Positions 55,413-64,000 of a stretch of 64,000 nt of DNA are shown here, piece after piece (within the stretch, counting starts at the first letter, position 1; every line of letters starts with the position of its first letter). The translations under genes were made by a program, and so were the position numbers. Where the stretch lies: the NCBI GenBank assembly GCA_039583875.1, contig CM077165.1, forward strand, positions 75,008,757 to 75,072,756. The letters are read 5' to 3'. The DNA is from Platanthera guangdongensis (Eukaryota; Streptophyta; Magnoliopsida; Asparagales; Orchidaceae). The notes below the pieces were generated by a model, which ran no database searches, had not been told where the DNA came from, and saw nothing but the letters and a program-made list of their open reading frames with translations.

Positions 55413-58400
55413 GATCTATGAAGCGTATGACCTAATATGAATGAGTGATATGATGCAATTTTTATGCACAGGCAAGTGCAACTCACACACACGACTCTGT
55501 GATCACAAACATTTAGTTCCCACTTTTTGAGAGCTAGCATCACTCTCGGGTACCACCGCTGTGGCTACAGCAGCAGTGAAGCGGGCGTCTCCGCTTCTAG
55601 ACCGATATGCACACTACCAAGCCTTAGACCCCTCTCATACGCCTCTGTACACGTCCAAGGTGCACTCTAGAGTCTCGCGTACGTACTTTGCTGACAAACC
55701 CGTCAGTCTTGTTGGGTCGGATGTGTGTTATCGGGGATCGTCCTCCAGACCGCAGTGTAAAACAACCCACTGGCCCCTCTAACTCTCACAACCGCCTGGT
55801 GTACCGTACTGCCATCGGTGTGACGAACGGCCAGTACCGTATGCCCCGCCACGATATTTATGCACATGCAAGTATTTCATTCCGAGCCTCCCGCTCGCAG
55901 GACGAAACCCGTCCTGAATCCCTCAAACCCAAACCCGGGTGAGATCGCACATTAGTGCCTTTATACCAACTCCCTCAAACCCTAAACGAGTGAGCATATA
56001 TCATGAATCTCTCCAACCCTACACGGGCGAGAAGGTAAAACAATGTCCTAACCTATTAGACTACTCTTGTCTACGGGTTATTATACTTAGAGATTTAAGG
56101 TTAATCCCAGGACTGCCCCCGGTATTCCCTGTGAAGGGCTCTCAAGGGGCACTAGGAACTGTGTTGGGATTACGCCCAGCATTCCCTTTCGCAAGGATAT
56201 TTATTTTAGTTGATGGCTACCCATGCCTCACCCTAGCTCTCTTTATTGCTCTAGTACAACCCGAGTGACTTAAGGTGTTACCGGGAAACCGACGGTCTTC
56301 CGTCGACCCCCACTCCAGTTGCTAACTAAGACTTGCACTTTTGATCCCTCACTAAGACAATTCTACCCACCAGGGTTATTCATGTTGAACTCTCCTATTT
56401 CTGCCGATAATCAATCCCCTGGTAACCCCTAAGGCAAGACCTATTTATGTTATATGCAGACCATGTCCTATTATTACCCTAAAAATGTGATCTTCCAAAC
56501 CTTAAGGCATCTTGCCCCTAAATATTTATCCTAGGGTGGTATGGATTAAGGGAACTACCCTATGAATTCTCATAATTTTCCTTGGCAAAATAATCCTTTA
56601 ATTAAATCTTTTAAATTAATTACTAGGTCACTTTACTTATGAAGTAGTATGATTTAACATCCACTGACCTAGGTAATTTTTTCCTGAGTTGTAAAATGAT
56701 AAACTATTGTTGTCTACAGAGTTTCATAATTTTCCTTTAAATATTTATTCTCATTTCTTATTTAATACCAAATTCACATAAATTCCATTTTCCTAAAGAA
56801 GTATAGGCAATATGTAATCCAAAATTCCAGGAAACTTACAGAACATTCAAAACACTAATTTATGACTATTGTCAGAGTCTCATCAATTTTTATTGAGTAA
56901 TGGCCTATAGAATTCCATTATAACATATTTACCAAAAATGCCATTGTATTAATTTAACAACTAAAAATACATCCATTAATTCTGAGAAATTTATACAAAA
57001 CTAATAATACCATTTTATAGCAGAATAATAAATTCCAAATTTTTCTGAGGTGCATATCCATCATTTCAAGAATTAAAGGAAATAAGGGTAAAATGGGCAA
57101 TTTGAGATATCTAATACAAAAGCTCTTCAAAACAGAGGGATCATATTTTTCCTAAGTCAAATGTAACATTATCTATACCTTGGCAAAGTTTTAGGATTTG
57201 TGCTTGAGGAAAACCTATTTTCCAATTTTAATTCCAAAATAGCTATATTTAAAATAAATTCCAATAAATGGAATTTTTGATTCCAAAAATTCCATGATTA
57301 ATTTGAGGGATGAAATTTACCCTAATGAACCACTGTAAATAATTCCAAGATCTTTGCATGCCATCATTGGACTGAATACACCATATTTGATTTTTGTTAT
57401 TTGCACAACAAGGCAAAACATGAACTAACACATGCAAGTGGATTCTCCAACATGCAGTGAACCCAAGGTTCTGAAATTTTTATCATGCACCAAGGATGTC
57501 CCCATTGATCTACCACCAAGATTTGGGGCCATGGGGAGGCATAAAACTCCATATATTTCACTTATTTATATTTTGATATTTTGGCAAAAACTATAGGAAA
57601 CGTTTCTCCAAAAATTCCTACTTTTTGGCAGGGGCTAAGTATGCCATAATCATGCTTGTGCCCAAAATATGGGATCATGGTGACTATTGGTTTGACCGGG
57701 GCATCCAAATGAATTTCTGCCCTACTCTAGGACCAGTTCTAGGAGAAATGTCCTACAGGACTGTACACTACACCAAATCACACCTTTAAGGTGGCAAATT
57801 AAAGCTAGGACCATCAGATACAATATTCATTGAGAGACTAAGTTCTGAAACTGCATCTAAGAGGCCTAAAAATAACATGCAAAGTGGCTGTAATTATGTG
57901 ACAGGATCTACACTATTCATCATATTAATAATTAAATCATTTTAATATCATTGCACGAATCTTAAAGCCTAAACCGACGGGATCGGTTCATCTTCCCCAA
58001 TGGATTGACGGTTGCGATTGAGTTTTCCTGTATGATGTTGGCTGGCGATTTCCGGCCAGCTGAGCCACCACCACCGCTGACGGATATCGCCACCACCTTC
58101 GTTAAGATGGGGGCTAGCGTTTCCCGACGGTGGGGCCATCGAAGTTGGCTCCTCCGGCGAACCCGAGCAAGAAGAAAAAGCCCGGATTTCTCCATTTTCC
58201 TCTCATGGCATCGGGCTCGATTGAGCCCGATATCTCCCTAAATGGATCTAGAAATCTAGTACATGTAGAGGTGAGGTGAAACGAACCTGAATTGGGGCTT
58301 GGCTGCGGGTCAGGCGGCGGTTTGGCATGGTGGTGGTGCGCCGGCGAGCTCCACCCCGAAAGCTCGATTCTCCACCATTCTCCATGATCCAGCACTCGAT

Positions 58401-58815
58401 TTCCACTCTCCTCTATCTCCTGAAGCTGCTGGTGAGGTCTGTTTGGAATGAATTTGGCTGTATATGGAGATACCACTTAAGTGAGCTCAGTTTGAGCTTT
58501 GTTTGCTCCTCCCCAGCTGCCAAGTGGCACCCAGCCCCCGTTTTCTGTTGGAAATGGAGAGAGGAGGTCGGCCATCTGGTTTTGGGCAGATAAAACCAGC
58601 TGATGGGGTGGCCATGTGGCCACCATTCCCTTCCTTTCCATTTCTCTCTCCTCCTTCCCTCAAAATCCCAATTTTACCCCCTTGCATGTATTATCTCTCC
58701 TGATTTAGAGGGGTAGGACTGGTCTTGTTCACTTGGGCTGGCCATGGGCCAATTTTGGTGGGCTTGGTCTAAGGGAAGATGGCTTGGTCTTTATTTCACT
58801 CCTTTAGGTAAATTT

Positions 58816-59195
58816 GTTGACTTGTTGACTTGGGGAGTTGACTTGGTCAACATGGTGGGTGGGCTGACCCCATTTGATGGAAATGGGTCTAGTGGCACCA
58901 CCCAACTTGGGTTGGGCCAAGGGGGTGCCCTACTTAGGCTAATTGGGCTTATGAGTGTGGGTTTGACCAAATTAAGCCCAAGGTTGACTTTGGTCAACTT
59001 GGGTCAAAATGTTGACCCAATGGCATGCCCTAGGGTGCACTTGGATTATTTTTAGGGTTAGGGCAATGTGGTGGGGTCATGGTGTGGTTTGGGTCCCTAT
59101 TTAGGCTAGTTTGACCTAGTTTGACCTGGTCTTATAGTGGGCCCCATATGGCTACAACTCACTACCTAGGGTCAAACCTAGCTAAAACCCTTGAC
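58816..59195. promoter_or_regulatory. Cluster of TTGAC (W-box-like) words in the long LTR U3
   Basis: Thirteen TTGAC or GTCAA words in about 380 bases, many as TTGACC or TTGACT, the core bound by WRKY factors in plants. They lie in the first 450 bases of U3 in element sense. Binding is inferred from sequence only. Confidence 0.45.
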
Positions 59196-59258
59196 ACCCA
59201 ATCCCATGCCTAACCCAATCTAAGTGGAAGGGGCCTAGAAGTAACATGGGATGTTACA

Positions 59259-59527
59259 AACCTCTACTGTGTAACCAACACATCTCCACCCAGCCGCCCC
59301 TAATAGACCTTGGGGTACACCTCCAACCTGCAAGTCAGCACTTCGTATGTCATATACCTAAATATGTAATGCTTTAAAATAGGTTTGGATGTCTCAAACA
59401 ACAAACACATTTTCTATGAACATGTAATCAAAGGGGCCTACTATGCAGCATGTATGAAAACTCGGGTTTCACCCAAGGCATGCTATCGCACATGCATCTA
59501 GCACATCATCATAACAACTGGGTACTT
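59259..59527 (-). other. Flank between the long LTR and Athila-3
   Basis: Probably the internal 3' end of the element owning the long LTR (minus strand). No coding sequence is visible. Confidence 0.35.
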
Positions 59528-59883
59528 TGATACGCTAGAGGTAAGATTACCATTCACGACCAAGTAATAAAATGGAGTAGTAGCTTCCACAAGTATCGAT
59601 CTCACACGGAGTGCAAGTAGGGAGCATGGATTTCGCTTTCAGAAAAACTAAATTAAAGTGCTAAATAAAATCGAGGGGATTGATTTTGGTTTTCCTACAC
59701 TAAGAAGCATCAAACTAGTGTGGGTCGCCGTCACTGCATTGTCAGGGTGAATTACTCCAAAGAGTAATAGCGGAGACGAACAAACTATCGGGGGTAGTTG
59801 GTGGCGGTAATTGGATAGTTTGGTAAACTAATTGGATAGTTTCGTAATTCACCCTGGCATCGCTAGGGTGAATTACTCAATGG

Positions 59884-60571
59884 AGAAATAGAATATCTCC
59901 ACCAAATTTCAAGGCTCACAACCATGTTGAGGACAATGGCACTGCAGGTCGGCAAATCTCTCCCATGCATCAGAAAGAGTTTCTTGATCCAGCTGTCTGA
60001 ATGTGGTTATTTCCCTACGAGCATTAAAAAATTTATCAGCAGGATGAAACTTAGCCAAAAACATGGAAGATAAAGCTTACCAGCTGGTTGCGGTGCCAGG
60101 TGCAATCGTATGCAGCCATGTCTTGGCCCTATCCCTCAATGAAAAAGAAAACAACTTTAGTTTCACCACTTCATCTGCAATGCTCGCATAGCGGAAAGTA
60201 CCACATATTTCAGAAAATTGATCCAAATGTAGCTGAGGATCCTCACTCGGCAGACCCGAGTACTGAGTATTGTTCCTAATCATATTCAAAATCGCAGGCT
60301 TGATCTCAAAATTATTATTGGCTATTGCTGGCCCGAACCCTATATAAACACTCCCCACAGTAGGGGTAGTGAAATCCTGCATTGTCCTAATGCGAGGCTG
60401 GGCCATATCCTGGTTCTCAACAATTCGTTCCCGTTGACCATTTCAGAAATGGCCCAAGTCATCCATCCTTCCCTCAGCTGCAGTAGCACGCAAGCGAGCT
60501 CTCCTTGCTCGTGCAGTCTCGGGATCAGCACCCAATTCTTCGCGCCTTCCACCATGGTTCAGATCTGTCAT
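59884..60571 (-). pseudogene. Athila-3 gag, N-terminal part
   Basis: The ATG at 60571 lies 88 bases inside the primer site. The frame reads MTDLNHGGRREELG, then a stop, then [68 protein letters not shown], a stop after GTATSW, then KFLAKFHPADKFFNARREI, QLDQETLSDAWERFADL and CPQHGCEP. This is a gypsy gag capsid domain of the Athila/Tat group, clearly different from those of Athila-1 and -2. At about 59884 it runs straight into LTR sequence, so the C-terminal gag and pol are gone. The frame has three stops and no shift. Confidence 0.82.
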
Positions 60572-60658
60572 AAACACTCACTGAAAGAAAACACTAAAAA
60601 CACCAAAACACTCACAAACGTTTCCCAAAAGAAACGAAATCCACACAATAGTTGCACT

Positions 60659-60675
60659 CCCCGGCAACGGCGCCA
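60659..60675 (-). other. Athila-3 primer-binding site
   Basis: TGGCGCCGTTGCCGGGG on the minus strand, the common Athila/Tat primer site, six bases from the LTR start. Confidence 0.9.
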
Positions 60676-60681
60676 AAAACT

Positions 60682-62298
60682 TTATGCGCTAGCAGTAAGA
60701 TTATCGTTCACGGCCAAGTGATAAAATGGAGGAGTAGCTTCCCCAAGTATCAATCTCACACGGAGTGCAAGTAGGGAGCATGGATTTTGCTTTCAGAAAA
60801 AATGAATGAAAGTGCTAAATAAAATCAAGGGGTTTGATTTTGGTTTTCCTACACTAAGCAGCATCAAACTAGTGTGGGTCGCCGTCATCGCGTCGCCTGG
60901 GTGAATTACTCCAAAGAGTAATAGTGGAGACGAACAAACTATCGAGGGTCATAAACACGTCTTCGCAACGTGCGCTTCTATCAATCGCTAGAACGGCTCA
61001 AACACAACTTTCTCTAACAAGGAGGAAACTCATCAACTTACATCATGAACAAGGAATCACCGTACAAAACCGTAACAAGACCTTGCATAAAACATAGTTA
61101 ATAAACCTCAAGCATACTAGCATAAGTTCAGTTTAAAATAAATCCAAGAAAAAAGGGGGAATGAAATACAACCAAGCACTCGAAAACTCTAAAAGATTCA
61201 CAACCGGAAGAAAGGGTTGTCGAGCCTCGTCCTAGCTTGGTCTTTGGAAGGTATCCGGGATCGCAAAGGGCTGTCACTTCCTTCTTCACAACCGGCTTCT
61301 TTGTGTTGTAGTTGTTGATGCAGATCGGAGCAAAATGCTTCATAAGTTCTGCAACAAAGAACTCAAACAGCAACTTGGAGGTCGATAATGGCGATGGTGG
61401 CCGGAGACAAAGATTTTGCAAGCTCTTTGGAGGAGAAAGGGTGGCCGGATCAACCCTCCAAGACGGAGAGTGAAAACGACGACTGGAGGGGTGAGTTCCT
61501 GCTCCAATGGGCAGAAATGGCGGGGGAAAATCCAGAGTATCCGTTCCAGTAGAAATCTGCGGCTTAAATAGTAAAAGTCAGAAAAATTGGTCCCGCACGA
61601 CCGTGCGTGAACCGTGCGATATTAATATCCAGAAGGCACCTGAGGAAGAAGAAGCATTGACCCGTACGATTTTACTCGCGCACGGGCGATTCCGCCCGTG
61701 TGTGAAGTAATTCGCATGGGTAACGACAGCAAGCAAAAAATGCAGGCAACCGGGAGAAATCGAGCGTTTACGCGTGCATGGGAGCTTCCGCCCGTGCGTG
61801 AAGAAGAAGCACGACCAGGCACAGAACAGAGAAAAACCAAAAGGCTACAAGAAAACCATGCGCTTCCTTCGTGCATGGTTTCGAAGAAACCATGTGTGAA
61901 TAAATCGCACGAGGTGGTCAATCCTCCAAAGTAATCTGCAAGAAAATGCACGACGGAAACAAACCATGCGCCAATAAAACGCACGGTCGTGTGTTTTCCT
62001 CAAATCAGTATTCTGAAGAAGGGAAAACTGACCACCTGCACACAAAAACACTAGCAATGGAGGACCCTCCAACAATCAACAAAAAGCAATAAAACTACTG
62101 GAATGAGCCTCGGGGAGCACCAAGTGCATACTCCCAGCAATCGAATGCACAATTGCGCACCCTCGGGCTAGAAAGATGCACTAAACGTGAAACGCAGTAG
62201 GAATGAAATATCAATGAAAATAACCGAAAAGTGAAGTGCAAAGACAGGAAAAACAACCCAGATGATTCCGCAAAACCCTATATAAACGAGACTCATCA
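60682..62298 (-). repeat. Athila-3 5' LTR
   Basis: It shares with 59528-59800 the words TAAGATTA, AGTGATAAAATGGAG, CTCACACGGAGTGCAAGTAGG and the GGTGAATTACTCC block. In element sense U3 has a GCACGG/CCGTGC palindrome array (about 61990 down to 61584), for example CGCACGACCGTGCG, followed by a weak TATA box (61563-61571, CTATTTAAG). Confidence 0.65.
61563..61571 (-). promoter_or_regulatory. TATA-like box of the Athila-3 LTR
   Basis: CTATTTAAG on the minus strand, just downstream of the GCACGG palindromes. Confidence 0.45.
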
Positions 62299-63756
62299 TA
62301 TTTCCAATTTCCACATCGTCGTCAAGCCACTAACAAAAAGGGTACAGCAATTCCCCTAACGACATACAAGCCGCTACATGGAAATCTTGCCAAGGCCCCA
62401 GCCACTCGTGGGCCTTAGACCCGGGCTTTCCTGCAAGCTCTGACTTCTCACGTCAGGATTCCTTCTCACACACAAATCGATTCTAAGAACCATTGCTGGA
62501 CCCCACCCGCTCGTGTGCTTCATTGCCCGTGTTTGTCCTATGTTTGGCGTTCTCGTCAGTCTCACAGAAGGGGACTAGTCTCGCCGTGACACTCTCCCCA
62601 CATGACTTGCACGTCACGGGATAGCCAGTCGACCACAGAGACAAAACCGCACCTTAGCATATCATAATCCATAGTCTTTCCCACCCTAATCCATCATTCA
62701 AACTGCAACATTCCCACGCACCAAGGAAACCAAATACCGCCAATGTGGAGCTAACCTTGTCCGGTTCCGGCTACATGTACTCACTCAAAAAAAGGGGAAA
62801 ACACATACATCACAAATGACATCTTGTCGCAACGGATTTCTACAAAATCCTTAAGGCTCGCTATGCAACATCACTGAATCGGACTAACGGTCATGACTAC
62901 GGCTTCATCCAGAATGCCTAATCCACTAACAGAGCGAATCTCTAATGCAATATCATGTCGGGGACGACACAATAGACCTGGTGGTTGCTCTTGAACTACG
63001 ACGACCCAAACGACTCTCATTTGATAGATTTGGTGCCAAAAAGCTTGAAAAGTAAGAAATAAAAAGATGATATGCACGCATCCTAGAAACCGAGTGGAGA
63101 ATTGTCATTACCTTACGACCTCTCTTCTTAGCCATGGAATCCTTGCTTTGAATGGATTGACACGAGCCTCTACATGCCCACTCCACGGATATGGTGTCAG
63201 AACGACGATCGGAGCTCTGAAGCTCCGTCAATGGTGGAAGAAAATTCTCTCTCCTTCCACCTCCCTTATCTTCCCCTCGAACCCTAACTCTCAATCTAAA
63301 AGATGAGAAAATGAGGGGAAAGGCAATCTCAGCCCTATTAAAGTCCAAAGGGCGGAATATCCTGGGCCCTTGGATCGAGTTTAAGGAAGCATCGGACGAC
63401 CACAAAAGAAAATGGCGGAACTGCACCAGCCCGCACGATCAGTTGCGCACGACCAGTGGTTATGCGCACTGGATCCCATGATTGTACGATTAACAAGGCA
63501 GAACTCTAGAGAAAATGGGATAAACGCGCACGAGCAGAGGTTCACGACCAGTGGTCGTCCGCACTATGTCCAATGGTCGTGCGATTGCCCTAGGCAGAAC
63601 TAGGAAAATGGAGAATAGTGTGCACGACAAGTGGTCGTGCTCACTACATCCAATGATCGTGCGCTAGATCCAATATCGAGCTCATCGTCCTACTGCCAAC
63701 AATATCTCTACCGCCGAGCTCTAGCTTCCAACAACTACAGGTCTGAAAACTGGGGG
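62299..63756 (-). repeat. Probable chromovirus 3' LTR and 3' end
   Basis: It lies downstream, in element sense, of the chromovirus tail at 63759-63809. It has an array of CACGACCAGTGGTCGTGC-like palindromes (about 63425-63670) and a weak TATA box on the minus strand (CTTTAATAG, about 63334-63343). Neither LTR boundary can be placed: the start could be near 63735-63755, and the left end meets Athila-3 near 62298. The middle part has no gene; short frames are not convincing. Confidence 0.4.
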
Positions 63757-64000
63757 AGTTATAACTCCTCCCCCCTTACAAGAATTTCGTCCCCGAAATT
63801 AATCTTCATACAGGAAGACTACAAGAAAATTATTGCAGCAAATAAAAACATTGTTACAACAGCTTCACATAAACCATTTCTAATCAGGCAAACAGCCGAA
63901 AACAATATTGCAGTGTTTCAAAACACTGTTGCTACATATCGGTTACTGTTTCAAACCAGCATTACACAAATAAGTCGATATAGTCCTCGCGCATTGCTTG
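63757..64000 (-). pseudogene. C-terminal tail of a chromovirus polyprotein
   Basis: On the minus strand 63809-63759 encodes NFGDEILVRGEEL and a stop, directly followed by a GGGGGGAGGAG polypurine tract. NFGDE-type tails plus such a tract next to the 3' LTR are typical of plant chromoviruses of the Tekay/Del group. Upstream (63810-64000) the frame is closed at once. CTTGTAG at about 63821-63827, preceded by AATTTT, looks like a splice acceptor, so the tail may be a separate exon, or this is simply decayed. The chromodomain and pol lie outside the window. Confidence 0.5.

Larger units (their letters stand above)
53741..59258 (-). repeat. Very long LTR (about 5.5 kb) of an unidentified retrotransposon
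   Basis: Plus-strand ends are TGTAACGCCT and GGATGTTACA, an inverted TGTAAC/GTTACA pair. On the minus strand the sequence before the start (GGGCGGCTGGGTGGAGATG, then TACACAGTAGAGGTT) looks like the end of an internal region next to a 3' LTR. A minus-strand TATA box (54708-54717) splits it into a U3 of about 4.5 kb and a short R/U5. No protein is coded; short frames at 58005-58690 are not convincing. The SINE-like dimer at 54181-54600 is inserted in it. The five-base flanks CTAAG and AACCT do not match, so it is not a simple solo LTR. The 56000-57950 part is AT-rich with nothing recognisable. Confidence 0.5.
59528..62298 (-). mobile_element. Athila-3, internally deleted Athila-like element
   Basis: A short piece of the 3' LTR (59528 to about 59883, starting TGATACGCTAGAGG) is joined to the front of gag, then leader, primer site and the 5' LTR (from 60682, TTATGCGCTAGCAG). 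Most of gag and all of pol are deleted. TACTT before the left end and TATTT after 62298 (CTCATCA end) may be a decayed target duplication, four of five matching, so the right boundary is tentative. Confidence 0.65.

Noticed and set aside
58005..58690. Short GC-rich ORFs on both strands as a host gene fragment
   Set aside because: No motif recognised, overlapping frames on both strands, and they lie inside the long LTR.
62299..62310. TATTT as a firm target duplication partner of TACTT for Athila-3
   Set aside because: Only four of five bases match and the LTR end is not independently supported, so I keep it as tentative.

Overview
The window is intergenic, repeat-dense DNA from a flowering plant, most likely a eudicot with a large genome. 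I find no host gene, rRNA, tRNA gene or CRISPR array. Nearly every base that can be assigned belongs to long terminal repeat (LTR) retrotransposons. Lineages recognisable from protein motifs and tRNA-primer sites are Athila-like Ty3/gypsy, a gag-only Tat-like element, SIRE-like and other Ty1/copia elements, and the tail of a chromovirus. There is also an inverted dimer that looks SINE-derived.

Layout. Bases 1-662 are the U5 end of an Athila-like LTR. Bases 663-22682 are a SIRE-like copia element on the minus strand (M1), split inside RNase H at 2144/21917 by a gag-only element (2150-21911). The 3' LTR of that element is in turn split by a nearly intact 12-kb Athila element on the minus strand (Athila-1, 8774-20859). 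Both insertions can be checked: Athila-1 is flanked by GCCGC on each side, the gag-only element by ACTGG/ACTAG, and the copia reading frame resumes across the gap. Bases 22686-33108 are a second Athila-like element on the plus strand (Athila-2), with an extra ORF after pol. Then come an orphan copia LTR (33250-34396), a minus-strand copia element (M2, 34598-41376), the 3' end of one SIRE-like element (copia A, 41377-about 45180), the 3' two thirds of another (copia B, 45190-52266), a copia protease/integrase fragment (M3), a very long LTR (53741-59258), an internally deleted Athila-like element (Athila-3, 59528-about 62298) and the end of a chromovirus (about 62299-64000).

How the parts work together. 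Each recognisable element follows the usual order LTR, primer-binding site, gag, protease, RT, RNase H and integrase (copia order differs), polypurine tract, LTR. Only Athila-1 has a near-continuous gag-pol, broken once between RNase H and integrase; the others carry stops and frameshifts.

Two patterns stand out. First, in almost every family the U3 part of the LTR carries its own array of short palindromes directly upstream of a TATA box. In Athila-2 and copia B the same palindrome recurs inside the element, again followed by a TATA-like box and then by the ORF after pol, as if a U3-type promoter had been placed in front of that ORF. Second, the gag-only element contains nine tandem units (6950-7703), each with a donor-like CAG/GTACTTG and a pyrimidine-rich YAG acceptor-like site 52-55 bases apart. 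All boundaries, counts and alignments were made by eye.
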